The notes under the pieces were generated by a model, which was given only the letters and a program-made list of their open reading frames with translations, ran no database searches and was not told where the DNA came from. From Histomonas meleagridis (Eukaryota; Parabasalia; Tritrichomonadida; Dientamoebidae): a stretch of 64,000 bases of DNA. The translations under genes and the position numbers were made by a program. Shown here piece after piece: positions 38,147 to 48,157 of the stretch. Where the stretch lies: NCBI GenBank assembly GCA_020186115.1, contig WSYJ01000030.1:310001-374000 (forward strand), read 5' to 3'. Position 1 is the first letter of the stretch; each line of letters opens with the position of its first letter.

Positions 38147-40321
38147 TTAAATATCGATTTTATCAAGAGAAAGTAGTTTCTTAAATGAGATTTTTTCTGA
38201 TATCTTTTCTATAGCATCTAAAATTGGGTCATGATTTATTTCGTCGGTCACTTTTCCTTCTAAACATTCCTCAAACATATCTTCCAATTCGCCTCTATTT
38301 GTAATAAGATCAATTTCTTCGTTTGTTAGTAATTCATGAAGAGCTGAATTTGTATCTTCTTTATTATTTTCTACAGGCAATTGGTTACTCTCTAAGGATA
38401 GCTTTGAAGTAGAAATAACGGATACATGTTCCCAGATACTCATACTCCGTGGATGAGATTGATCAAAATTCCTGAAGAACTGTGAACGTGGAATTGAAGA
38501 AAGTGGTAGGTTCTTGGATATCAAGTCATTACATAATGTGACAAGTGTCTCAAAAGCAGAAGCATTAATTCCCATATATATAATATCATCTTTCATTGAG
38601 TTCAAATACAATGCTAACAAAATCAATATGTCATCAAATATTTGGCGATCAGTAAATTCGAAGTCATACATCGTCTCTTTGTTTTTATTTTCAAGACGAT
38701 CATCAAAATAATGACCACAAGCGAAATGCAATGATGCATCTCTTCTTAGTGTTAATGAAGCGAATTGCATTGATTCAATAACCCCAAGGAAACTTACAAG
38801 AGCAGGGGACAAGTCAGTCACATCGACGTAAACGTCCACCGACAAGTTTTTGAGGGAGGTCTGTTTGCTTAAGAAAACCGAAAACTGTTTTGTTTGGTTT
38901 GCATCCATACTGTTGATGTTAAATAGCAATGTTTCCAATTTATTAAACTTATAATTTGCTAAATAATTCATTAGGTTAGTCATTTGATTATTAGTAAACT
39001 TCAAATTACTAATGTCAAGTTGTATAACATTAACTTTCCATTTTTTGATGTAATCTAAAAAATTAATTAAAGAATCCAAAGAAAATTCGACGTTACTTAA
39101 GTCTAAGAATTCGATTGTCTTTAGTTTTGGTTCTTTATCGAATTCTGCTTGTTTTAAAAACGTGTTACCAGAAAGACAAAGAGTTTTTAATCCACTTACA
39201 TATGGAAATATTCTTGGAAGAAGTTGATTTAGTTCCATTTTACAGTTTTTAAATGATAACGAATGTAAACACTTCGTTAGAATTACCCATTCGGATGAGA
39301 TTAAAGCAATTATGCAAAGTGATAAATCGGGATGACCTTTTGATCCATCAATAGCAAATGATTTAAGTGAGTGAAAACATTTATTAAATAAAATGGATTG
39401 AAACATTTGCTTAAGTGTTTCATCCGAGAAAATACAATTTGTAAACGAAAGTGTAAAAATTTGGAAATTTGAGCTTCGAATTGAATCAAATAATAAGCTA
39501 AACGATTGTGTGGAAACATTACAATTTAAAAATATCCAATGTTTAGGATAAAATTTGTTAGATTTGTTGGAAATTAAAGTTGAGAAATGTGACTCTGATT
39601 CGTCAAAATCAACTTCTTCAAAGACAATCGTCTCAATAGTTGAGTTTGCTTTAAAAAATTCGGGAGAATTAACTAAAAATTGTAAAAATTTAATATCATG
39701 AAAATGAATCGTTTTAAAAGTATCGGAAAATGAAATGTAGAGAATAACTGGAATAATAAAAGGTGATGAAAGAAGTGAATTAGTAACTTCGAATACGGAA
39801 TTGAAATATCGAAGTTGAGAAATTAAATTTGTGAACTGGGTGTGCGTAATTTCTTGACCACAATGGTAGAGAAATGTAAGGAGACGATCTTCTTTTGTAA
39901 TGTTTAGGTTGTTTGGAATTTTAGATGAAAAATTTTCGTCTTGAAAACTGACTGCTATTGGATGACTATCTTGTGGGAAAAGTGATTTACAGATCCCATA
40001 AATAAGCAAAGATGTTTCTTCTGAAGAGTCTTTATGTTTGATCCGAATTGACGTTGTATTACTACTATAAGTAGAATTGAAACCAGCGGCATGAATTGAA
40101 GATATATCATAGTAAGAGAGTTTATTAATAACCTTGGCTGACTTACCGATGCGATTCTTTTGAAGTAAAATTATTCCACATGAAGTAATTACCAAAATTT
40201 GTGGTTGAAGTTCATTGAGTTTTTTGACACTATACACCATATCTACTTTAATAATTTTGATTTCGGGAATTTTAAAGAAAGGATCGAGCGAAGCTAATAG
40301 ATTCTTATCAACATTTAACAT
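38147..40321 (-). CDS. Leucine-rich repeat protein with N-terminal PH-like region
   Basis: A 724-aa cytosolic-type protein with no signal peptide or membrane helix. Residues about 15-120 have the strand pattern of a PH-like domain (QILVITSCGIILLQKN; SIRIKHKD). Residues about 180-530 are ribonuclease-inhibitor-type LRRs, with L-x-S-L-x-F-x-N-C or LxxLDLSN cores such as LKTLCLSGN, KTIEFLDLSNVEF and VIQLDISNLKFTN. The C-terminal 190 residues are acidic and probably disordered. The PH-then-LRR order recalls CARMIL proteins that bind capping protein, but I see no capping-protein motif, so only the architecture is claimed. The ATG at 40321 follows GATCATTTTTTTTT, which resembles a trichomonad initiator. 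Confidence 0.75.
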   Translation of the reverse strand: MLNVDKNLLASLDPFFKIPEIKIIKVDMVYSVKKLNELQPQILVITSCGIILLQKNRIGKSAKVINKLSYYDISSIHAAGFNSTYSSNTTSIRIKHKDSSEETSLLIYGICKSLFPQDSHPIAVSFQDENFSSKIPNNLNITKEDRLLTFLYHCGQEITHTQFTNLISQLRYFNSVFEVTNSLLSSPFIIPVILYISFSDTFKTIHFHDIKFLQFLVNSPEFFKANSTIETIVFEEVDFDESESHFSTLISNKSNKFYPKHWIFLNCNVSTQSFSLLFDSIRSSNFQIFTLSFTNCIFSDETLKQMFQSILFNKCFHSLKSFAIDGSKGHPDLSLCIIALISSEWVILTKCLHSLSFKNCKMELNQLLPRIFPYVSGLKTLCLSGNTFLKQAEFDKEPKLKTIEFLDLSNVEFSLDSLINFLDYIKKWKVNVIQLDISNLKFTNNQMTNLMNYLANYKFNKLETLLFNINSMDANQTKQFSVFLSKQTSLKNLSVDVYVDVTDLSPALVSFLGVIESMQFASLTLRRDASLHFACGHYFDDRLENKNKETMYDFEFTDRQIFDDILILLALYLNSMKDDIIYMGINASAFETLVTLCNDLISKNLPLSSIPRSQFFRNFDQSHPRSMSIWEHVSVISTSKLSLESNQLPVENNKEDTNSALHELLTNEEIDLITNRGELEDMFEECLEGKVTDEINHDPILDAIEKISEKISFKKLLSLDKIDI

Positions 40322-41261
40322 AAAAAAAAATGATCCAAAATCAAATTTATCTTTGTAGAATTCATAAGTGTTTTAGTTAATTAAAAAAAATATCATTTAA
40401 AATTACTTTATTCATTAATTTTGATTTTCCCATTATCTTGAAAGAACAAATTAAACACCCTCAATAAGACTAGCTGCACAGGTTCCGACATGTTATATCC
40501 TATGATGTTGTGTTTTCAGGATACCCATCAATAAAAATTAGTTTCATAATTTTTGCCTTCAAATAAATTTAAAGTCACAGCATACTATGCATTGCCAAAT
40601 ATATTTGCATATATTGTTTGGCTTCTCCATCTTTGCTTTTTACACAGAAACAGGCCAAAGAAATTAATTTAATTTCATGTGGAGAATGCTTTTAGCACAG
40701 AGGAAACAATAGCTGAAGAGACAACAGAAACAACATATGAAACAATAGCTAAGTAATCATTTTGTTATTAGAAACCCTACAAGAAAGTTTGTTTTTGAAC
40801 AAAAACATCATATCACATCACAAAGTCGATCGTCATATAAAATTGAAAAAAATTAATTCAGAAATTAACGCAGGTGCTAACGATTCAAAAATATTTTCAT
40901 TATTAATTATCCCCGAAACTGCGTTAACATATCATTTTCTTTATGCTTCTTTTCCAAAATGCAATCCTCATATGTTAAAATTTTTGTAAAAGTTCTTTTC
41001 ATTCAAAACGAAATTTTTTAATTTGTTATCTTATGCAACAATCAAAAGAATTTTACAGGTGAGTTCAGAAAATCGAAATAAACGTGCATTTTTTGTTGTA
41101 TACCCGTCAAAAGCAAACAAAATTTGAGTTTTTGTGCGTTTTGTTGAGTTTTTCTGAGTTTCATAAAATTTCGTTGTAATTTCTGTAAAAACGTATGCTT
41201 GAACTGAGGCTTTTTTTGATGAACATATTTTTCACTTAATTTTTCGTTAACATCAGAAGTC
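40322..41261. other. Intergenic region with a possible gene relic
   Basis: About 940 bases. A short plus-strand reading near 40587-40755 starts like a signal peptide (LHILFGFSIFAFY), and a shifted frame holds a Thr/Glu-rich stretch (TIAEETTETTYETIA); it could be the relic of a secreted protein. A TTCACTTAATTTTTCG stretch at about 41230, just before the next ATG, resembles an initiator. Confidence 0.35.
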
Positions 41262-43475
41262 ATGTACCTCAGATCAGCAAAAGCTACTAAATATCATGAA
41301 TCAGTATCAATTAAAAGAACTTTCTATAGGTTTTGGAATAATCAAATCAATTTATTTTTACTTTTTCAAATTTTTATATGTTTTATTCAAACACATGAAA
41401 TTGACCTTATAGTAAAACATGAAGATAATCGGATAAGACTTGATTGGAGCCATAATATGTCGAATCAAGGAATCATTTATACGACCCATACTTTATGCGA
41501 AGGATATGATTGGAAACAACTGAGCTCATTTGATTTTAGTTCAACAAAACAGATTAATGTGTTGAATGTATATCCAAAAGATGATACAATAATTGAAGTA
41601 ACATTTAAAAATGCTTCAACACCAAACATGACATTAGCAGTCACGGGATTACTTAAAGTTTGGATGGAAGGTGGCAGCTATGATTATAATGGCGAACATT
41701 TTGAATTTGAATCTTTGGGAGCTAATCCATATACTCTAGAACAAATTATGCGCATTACGCCCAAATCAAATACTGAATTTGATGAAATGAGTTTAGAAGA
41801 AATGCAAAAATATGATGTTATAGTTATAGGGTTCTTCGATAGAAATGGAGGATATGGAAATCATCCAAAAAAAGACACAGTTCAACGTGTTTCAGACTAT
41901 ATTGATTTAGGTTATAGTGTTCTTATGGGCCATGATGGGTTCGGCTTTTATTTCGGCAATAGTCATGGGTATGGACCTATTGCTGATAAATTTGGCGTCA
42001 AACTTGGCACAGAAACTATTAATACAACATCTTCATATTATTCTGTTGGAACAATTTCATCAAGATGGATGCATTGGTCAGAAGAATTTTTCATTAAAAT
42101 GAATGGGCTATTAACTGAATACCCATATAAAATTCCATATGGAAAATTACCAGCTTATTTAACACATACATGTTCGAATGCTGCATTTGGAGATGTATGG
42201 ATGGAATTAGGTGAAATTAATGTGCCTAATGGTGAATATGTTGGTGATTTTACTGAAGCAGAAAATTATCAATGGGAATTAGATGGTTATGATGAAGTCA
42301 GATATGGTAATCCACATTATTATTTAACAACTTATAAAAACACTGCAATGATTCAAATAGGTCATACAGGATGTAATGCGACCGAATTTGAAAGAAAAGT
42401 TTTAGCAAATACAATATATTATTTATGTCAAAGAACTTCATTTAATTATTCATATGATAATTCGATTTTATATAAAAATACAAAATTAAAGAAGCCAAAC
42501 ATAACTCGAATTGATAACAAAAGATCTGTTATATTAAGTGTTAATAATGAAACAGAAGAAATTCATTATAAAGTTATTGGTAAACCTTTAAATGAAAACA
42601 TTACATATGAATCCAATATAGAAAAATTTGTTCTAACTTATTATTCAAAAGAATATTATTATATCATTGATAAGGTTAACGAAACAATAATTACATTAGA
42701 AATGGTAGAAAAAATTAATAAAACTAATGATATCATTGATAATATCATACTTCATGAAGATATATATATTCATGTTGCTGCAATTGATAATTATGGGAAA
42801 ATAAGTGAAACATCTCATTATTTCATGGGAAAATCGCCTGACCCAACGCCAACATTTACTAAATCAGACACATTTACACAAAGTAATTCATTTACAAGAT
42901 CAAATACATTTTCAGAGTCAAATACATTTACAAGATCAAAAAGCACATTCATTTCATCACATATCTCTTATAATACTCATTTGCGATTTTTGGGTGTTTC
43001 TTTGTCGCACTCTTTCTTATTGTCTTATTCATATTCAGTTACAGAAACAATTATTGTTAAGTCATTCTTAACAGATTCATTAACTGCTTCATTACAAAAA
43101 TTTCTCAATACAGTTACAATTTTATACGATTATTCTGTTGTCGCATACACAACTTATCTCACATTTTATTCAAATTTTTATGTAATTATAAATGACCAAA
43201 ATGAAAAACAGACAAAATCCAATAACGCAACTTCCATTACAATTGGCGTTTGCGTTGTATTCGTTGCAGTTTTGTTGGTTTCTTTAATTACAGTTTTCCT
43301 TATTCGTACACGAAACAAAAAACAAAATAATAATGACGAAGAAGCATTAGAAATTTCTGTTGACGAAAATAAAGAAGTTGAAGATTTCGGTAACTTCACA
43401 ACAAATTTATCAGAAATTGAAGTGGACCCATTTGCTAAAGATTTTAAAGAAAGTAACAAAATTCGAATTTCATAA
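41262..43475 (+). CDS. Type I surface protein with DUF5057/GATase-like ectodomain
   Basis: A 737-aa protein homologous to that at 57358. A basic N-terminus precedes a hydrophobic signal segment at about 30-45 (INLFLLFQIFICFI). The ectodomain shares conserved blocks with the paralogue: LKVWMEGGSYD, KYDVIVIGFFDRNGGYG, YIDLGYSVLMGHDGFG, KFGVKLGT, GDVWMEL, TAMIQIGHTGCNATEFERKVLANTIYYL. The alternating strand/helix pattern and the G-H-D/S positions recall bacterial DUF5057 and class I glutamine-amidotransferase-like folds (inference). A Ser/Thr-Phe repeat stalk follows (FTKSDTFTQSNSFTRSNTF, about 528-565), then a transmembrane helix at about 655-680 and a cytoplasmic tail ending in DPFAKDF. It probably sits at the cell surface or recycles through endosomes. 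The ligand or activity is unknown. Confidence 0.8.
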   Translation: MYLRSAKATKYHESVSIKRTFYRFWNNQINLFLLFQIFICFIQTHEIDLIVKHEDNRIRLDWSHNMSNQGIIYTTHTLCEGYDWKQLSSFDFSSTKQINVLNVYPKDDTIIEVTFKNASTPNMTLAVTGLLKVWMEGGSYDYNGEHFEFESLGANPYTLEQIMRITPKSNTEFDEMSLEEMQKYDVIVIGFFDRNGGYGNHPKKDTVQRVSDYIDLGYSVLMGHDGFGFYFGNSHGYGPIADKFGVKLGTETINTTSSYYSVGTISSRWMHWSEEFFIKMNGLLTEYPYKIPYGKLPAYLTHTCSNAAFGDVWMELGEINVPNGEYVGDFTEAENYQWELDGYDEVRYGNPHYYLTTYKNTAMIQIGHTGCNATEFERKVLANTIYYLCQRTSFNYSYDNSILYKNTKLKKPNITRIDNKRSVILSVNNETEEIHYKVIGKPLNENITYESNIEKFVLTYYSKEYYYIIDKVNETIITLEMVEKINKTNDIIDNIILHEDIYIHVAAIDNYGKISETSHYFMGKSPDPTPTFTKSDTFTQSNSFTRSNTFSESNTFTRSKSTFISSHISYNTHLRFLGVSLSHSFLLSYSYSVTETIIVKSFLTDSLTASLQKFLNTVTILYDYSVVAYTTYLTFYSNFYVIINDQNEKQTKSNNATSITIGVCVVFVAVLLVSLITVFLIRTRNKKQNNNDEEALEISVDENKEVEDFGNFTTNLSEIEVDPFAKDFKESNKIRIS

Positions 43476-43820
43476 ACAATTTGTTCTTAATTTTTTTGTA
43501 AAATTTTTAATTTTTGACACGCAGATACGATAAGTGAAATTCACTTCAAAATGACAATTTCAAAACGACGATAGTTTTCTGAACACCATTTGAGTCGCCT
43601 ATCGTTTGGTGATACAGCATTGAAAAGTTCGTTTTTTTGAAAGTTGACGATCGTTTTTATCTCAATTAAAGTTTTTACATTTAACCGTTTCGAACTGGAA
43701 AAAAAATTGTGCAGTAACAGAAAAGAGAATAAGACAAGAAAGATGTGCGTATGATCTTTATACGAAATTTTAGGTTTATATTCATGATATTTTGTCAGCC
43801 TCAAAATATAAAATTTTGAG
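43476..43820. other. Intergenic region between convergent genes
   Basis: The gap between the 3' ends of the surface protein and the spliced gene. Short frames here are not conserved. Nothing recognised. Confidence 0.35.
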
Positions 43821-44516
43821 TTAAAATTCATTTGTTGTATTTGTAAAAATACGAACTTCATACTCATCAACATCTGTAATGTCGGCATCTTGAAGCATTT
43901 GCGATGTGTCTATTTTTATTTTGGGAATCTGTTTGTATCCATTTCTTACAAAGTTTCCTTGCTTATGAAATAGCCCTCCTTGATACGCGTGTATTCCCAG
44001 AAGCGAACCAAAAACACGCGAATTGACTTTTATAAGATTTTTTCCAATTAGTATTACTCCAACTTCTGAATATGCATTTGGATATTTTTCTGTGATTTTA
44101 AGGGCATTGCACAGCTTGTGACTAAAATGTCTTGCAACACCATTTCGACTAGAAAAATATATTTTTTGCAATTCTTGAAGAGATAACTTCTGTGGTTTCC
44201 ATTCACCTAAAGGAACAAAACCTAGTTGCTGTCTATGTGTTAGATTTGATAATACATCTTGACATTCAATATTTTAATATTGAATTCAAGATTTACAAAC
44301 ATACGGATTAATTATTTTTTCATTTGGATCAAAGGCGCAATTTTTATTTTGGCAATCTAAATTGGAAAAATCAAGAAAATTTTGATCGAACTTTCTCATT
44401 TCGGGAAATGTTGTGAAAATATCTGGAAGAGCTTTGCGCTTTGGACTTGGCTGAGATGGCAAGTCTTTTTCTTCGTGGGAGAAATTATTGAAATAAGGTT
44501 TTTGTTCTCCTATCAT
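43821..44516 (-). CDS. Two-exon gene; possible DNA-binding protein
   Basis: Exon 1 is 44305-44516 and exon 2 is 43821-44232, joined across a 72-nt intron. Splicing joins codon CC+A (Pro) and gives a continuous 207-aa frame (INP / QQLGFVPLGEWKP). Unspliced, the frame hits TGA and TAA, so it would look like two separate frames. The N-terminal 70 residues are disordered and hold PSPKRK. Residues about 95-175 form one compact domain (SRNGVARHFSHKLCNALKI; VGVILIGKNLIKVNSRVFGSLLGI; LFHKQGNFVRNGY). Its pattern reminds me of the winged-helix initiator-binding domain (IBD) of trichomonad IBP39, a weak match by eye. The ATG at 44516 is chosen over an upstream GTG; TTCATTC and AAAAAGTGA lie 18-45 nt upstream. 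Confidence 0.75.
44233..44304 (-). other. Spliceosomal intron, trichomonad type (72 nt)
   Basis: On the minus strand the intron begins GTATGTTTG and ends TCTAACACATAG. The known trichomonad signals are 5' GTAYGT and a joined branch point plus 3' site ACTAACACACAG (recalled), so the donor matches fully and the acceptor matches at 10 of 12 positions. Removal restores an open frame across two in-frame stops. Inside is a palindrome, ATTCAATATTAAAATATTGAAT. It is the only clear canonical intron I found in the window. Confidence 0.88.
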
Positions 44517-44550
44517 GAAAGGCTCTGCGAATGAAGTTTTGTTTGTTAAA

Positions 44551-44562
44551 ATCACTTTTTGC
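44551..44562 (-). promoter_or_regulatory. AAAAAGTGA motif upstream of the spliced gene
   Basis: On the minus strand GCAAAAAGTGAT lies 35-46 nt before the ATG at 44516, followed by TTCATTC (initiator-like) and CCTTTCATG at the start codon. Confidence 0.35.
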
Positions 44563-45136
44563 TAACTTTCTTCTATCGTCGCGTTCAAAAGCATTTTTCT
44601 GGGACAAACAAATTCCGTCTACAACGGTTCACCTTTCGTTTAGGTTGTCTCAGTTTCTCATTCGCAGAATTATATTTTGAACATTTAATTATGACATTTT
44701 ATACATGATACATGATGCGTCATATGATAGAATTTAAATCGATAGAAAATTAATAATGTTTAAAGATATATTAATTTTAACAATTTCTCTAAAATCGAAC
44801 GTTCAGAAATTGTGAGTGATAACATTAGAATTAAGTGCTTTTTTCAGAATGTCATTGAAAACACTTTTGAGTATTCTCTAACAATTTTTCGTTTTGTGCA
44901 AACAAATTAACCGCGATGACAATACAAAATCGATTCTGATTTCGGTTAATGACTGAATTGAAAAAAAGTTTTAGCAGTTTTGAAAACGAGTTTGAATTTA
45001 CAAATTGAATACGCATTCATTCAAAAAAAACTTACAAGTAATTGATAAGTTATCATCTCCGAAATGAAAGAAGACATTTTAACAGAACTTCCTTAAAACG
45101 CCAACAAAAAAGGACTTATTTTAAATAATGTTTTAG
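44563..45136. other. Intergenic region
   Basis: The gap between the spliced gene's 5' flank and the 3' end of the next minus-strand gene. It contains ATACATGATACATGATGCGTCATATGAT, a locally repetitive patch near 44701. No gene seen. Confidence 0.35.
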
Positions 45137-47701
45137 TCAACTTGAATCACGTTGATAAATCGCAATTTTCTGTACAATATAATGTGCTCGATATAAATCT
45201 ACAAGTGAAGCCTCAGGGTAATAATGCTCACGTAGCTTGTCCTGATTTATAATTATGCATAAAAGCCAAATATGTAATTCTTTTCTCTTCAATCCTTCCT
45301 TTATCCACTCTTCTAACTTCGATTTACCCACAAAATTCACGCCGCGGACGAAGTTCAACGAATGAACAAATCCAATCCATTTTTGATTTTGATAAAATCT
45401 TGATGCAACATCAATTATTACAGACCAAGGATCAGCTTGGAATCCTAATATTTTCGATTTAAGGCCATTGTAGAATTGCTTTGCTATTATTCCGACTACA
45501 TCACTTCCATTTTCAAATATATCATCAATTTCCAAATATTCAAATGCTGGCGTAAGAATATATCTTTGGATATTCTCATCGCCCTCAGCCATGTATATGT
45601 TTGGGTCTGGACTAACAGTGAACGAATGTGTGTTAAACATATTTTCAATTGAAATCAACAAAGTTTCCAAAAATTTCTCATCCCTAATCAACGCAGTCTT
45701 ACAGTAATACCTCAGCAAACAATCATCGCTCCTCTTAAGCTCATGTAAGAACGCGCCAAACGAATTCGTCTTCAGCATGATTGATGTGCTAATTAAAGCC
45801 TGGTTAACGGTCGCCTTCTCCTTTTCCATTTGGACACAACAAGGCTCAAGTTCGGGAAGGAAGACGGCCATTTCACGGAAAAGAGGTGTGAGAGGTTCCG
45901 TTGATTCCATTCCTGTAAAGTTATTGAGGCCATTCAAAAGAAGTGATGATAGAAGGAAACATAAATGTTTGGTAAGATTGTCATTATTATGTGAGGCTTG
46001 ATCAATGAAACGTAATTGCTGATCAAGTATTGAGATTTCGGTGATGAATTGAAGATCTGGTTGAGATTTCTCATTAAAACTATCAAGATCAAAGTTGGGA
46101 TTAATTGAAAATTCAAACTCTTTGGTGATGTCGTATTTAACTTCTGCTTCTAACTTATTGATGGTTTCTCCTATTAAGGCTGATGATGGTGTTTCAATCC
46201 ATGGGAAGAAACCAAGTTCACTGGTATCATCACTTAAGCCATTAACAAGGGAAGCTATAGCAGATTCTTTAGTTTGTGTAAAAATTGAGCTTGATGAAAC
46301 TTTGATATTTCGAGATAATTCTTCAAAAGAAGGAATATGATAAGTTTCTCTCTTATACTGCATTTCACGCTTATGTTTGAGTTTCTCTAATCTCTCAGAG
46401 AGATCATTTGTTTCAGGTATTTCAAGTTCAGGGATATTCGTATTAGAAATTTGTTTGTTTTCTTTTTTGATTGGAATTGGCGTACTAATTATTGGTATTT
46501 CAGTTGTAGTGATATCAGGAATAATCGAAGTATCTTCAATTGGACTTATAATTATGTTCTCAACATTAGTAACCTCATCGTTAACCGTAACTTCATCGGC
46601 TTTGATGTCTTGCGGCGGTTGGATCGGCTCAAGCCTGATGACTTCTTCTGGCTCCTGCACGTTTGTTGACTTTCTGTTATTTGCAGGGGAATCACTTTTT
46701 CGAGAAGAAATATCAACTGATTTGGCATCTCGTTGATGTTTTGCTCGACTTTTTGATCCAGATGATCTTTTTTCTCGGAAATTCCGAGACTTAGATGGTT
46801 GCATTGGTGTATTCCTTGCACGTGCTTTTGGCTCTTCAGTTTTCCCAGAAGTATTAAGATGTCGAGAATTATCTTCATTTCTTTGTGGAGATTCACGTGT
46901 TGGTTTTATTTCTTTAGGAGGATGAACCGGTTTTGGTTTCTCTACAGTTGGTTCTTGGACCTTGTTAACCTTTGACTTCTTCTTTGGTTGTATCGTTCTA
47001 TTAGCATATCCATATATATAAATAACCCAACTTAGCATAGACTGTAATGTCGGGCACTTTAAGGTGCAAGAAGTAATTTTGTTATCAGGCTCAATTTTTA
47101 TGATTTTGAAACAATTTGGAATATCAGATTTCCCTATAGCTTTGACAAACTCAAAAAGAGGTGAAACTGTTATGTTTGGCTTTAAAATCGAGTCAAATCC
47201 AATAGTTGGTGTATCTAATCTAAGGACTTGAAATCTGATTTCACCTGCAAAATTGGCTATGTTGGCACTAACTTTCGTTAGCTTACTTACTCCTGAAAAA
47301 ATTCCTTCAAGTTCTTCGCTACAAGTTTCAAAAAAATTAGAATTAAGAATAAAAGTCATTGTAAGATTAAGGACATCGTAATATCCTTCATAAAAAGCAC
47401 GTGCTTCTTGTTCGGCTTGGAATATTAACTCAAGTTTTGTTGATGAAATAAATGTTTTCATTGCTATTTTAGGTTTTTCTGTCTTAGAAAATGTTGGCAC
47501 ATCGAGTGTATAGTTTGGTGCAAATAATACAAAGCAAGGTATTGTTTTTCCATGAGATTTAGATGAAAATATAAAAAATGGACCAACAGAATCAACATCA
47601 TACTTTTTTAATTTAGAAGAGAATGGAGTCTTTGTTTCGATTTTCCCGTAGTTCTTGTGAATATCGAGTGCATCATAGATTGTAGGAAGTTTCAAGTTCA
47701 T
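45137..47701 (-). CDS. Large protein with C-terminal RUN-like domain
   Basis: An 854-aa protein without membrane segments. Residues 1-235 form a globular, beta-rich N-terminus (FFIFSSKSHGKTIPCFVLFAPNY; a final helix LQSMLSWVIYIYGYANR), which could be two PH-like domains. Residues about 235-420 are disordered and Lys/Pro/Ser-rich, and contain SKSRNFREKRSSGSK and several PI/E runs. Residues about 430-460 are a short coiled coil (RLEKLKHKREMQYKRE). Residues about 560-720 are helical, and FLHELKRSDDCLLRYYCKTALIRDEKFLETLLISIENM strongly resembles the second half of a RUN domain, which usually binds Rab- or Arl-family GTPases or motors. The pairing of these parts suggests a membrane-traffic adaptor; that is inference. 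Confidence 0.6.
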   Translation of the reverse strand: MNLKLPTIYDALDIHKNYGKIETKTPFSSKLKKYDVDSVGPFFIFSSKSHGKTIPCFVLFAPNYTLDVPTFSKTEKPKIAMKTFISSTKLELIFQAEQEARAFYEGYYDVLNLTMTFILNSNFFETCSEELEGIFSGVSKLTKVSANIANFAGEIRFQVLRLDTPTIGFDSILKPNITVSPLFEFVKAIGKSDIPNCFKIIKIEPDNKITSCTLKCPTLQSMLSWVIYIYGYANRTIQPKKKSKVNKVQEPTVEKPKPVHPPKEIKPTRESPQRNEDNSRHLNTSGKTEEPKARARNTPMQPSKSRNFREKRSSGSKSRAKHQRDAKSVDISSRKSDSPANNRKSTNVQEPEEVIRLEPIQPPQDIKADEVTVNDEVTNVENIIISPIEDTSIIPDITTTEIPIISTPIPIKKENKQISNTNIPELEIPETNDLSERLEKLKHKREMQYKRETYHIPSFEELSRNIKVSSSSIFTQTKESAIASLVNGLSDDTSELGFFPWIETPSSALIGETINKLEAEVKYDITKEFEFSINPNFDLDSFNEKSQPDLQFITEISILDQQLRFIDQASHNNDNLTKHLCFLLSSLLLNGLNNFTGMESTEPLTPLFREMAVFLPELEPCCVQMEKEKATVNQALISTSIMLKTNSFGAFLHELKRSDDCLLRYYCKTALIRDEKFLETLLISIENMFNTHSFTVSPDPNIYMAEGDENIQRYILTPAFEYLEIDDIFENGSDVVGIIAKQFYNGLKSKILGFQADPWSVIIDVASRFYQNQKWIGFVHSLNFVRGVNFVGKSKLEEWIKEGLKRKELHIWLLCIIINQDKLREHYYPEASLVDLYRAHYIVQKIAIYQRDSS

Positions 47702-48157
47702 TTTCTGTCGGTGGAAACTTTCAGTGAAAAAATTTTACATAAATTGTCAATTTAAATAAGCAAAAGCAATAACAAGAACTGAAGAGCTGAAATATAGTTC
47801 CAAAAATACAATAATAACCATTCCAAATAAACATCTATCATTGGTTTTTTAGCAAAACAATAAAATTTTTTATAAATGCAAACATTTAAATAACACTTAT
47901 ACTTGCAACCACTTCCACAAAATAAGCCCATTACCTACCAGATAGGTATTAGGGGAGATTTTTAACAACGATTGCAAAATTAATATGAAAAAATTGAATC
48001 AATGAATAAACAATCATTATTTTAAAAACTTTAATATTATGTTTTCTATTACTTTGGTAAATTTTTTCTTAGATAATCATGTTATTTGGTTCACAGGCTT
48101 TAAATTTGATTTTTTGGAAAAAAATTCGTTATAGTCACTTTTGGAAGAATTGTTTTG
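47702..48157. other. Divergent intergenic region
   Basis: Shared 5' flank of the RUN-like gene (minus) and the coiled-coil gene (plus). On the minus side TTTCACTGAAAG precedes the ATG at 47701. On the plus side CACTTTTGG (48135-48143) lies about 15 nt before the ATG at 48158. A CCTACCAGATAGGTA inverted word is near 47935. Confidence 0.4.

Noticed and set aside
44286-44555. Two separate small genes or a pseudogene with TGA/TAA stops
   Set aside because: The stops lie within a GTATGT...CTAACACATAG intron, and splicing gives one continuous frame.
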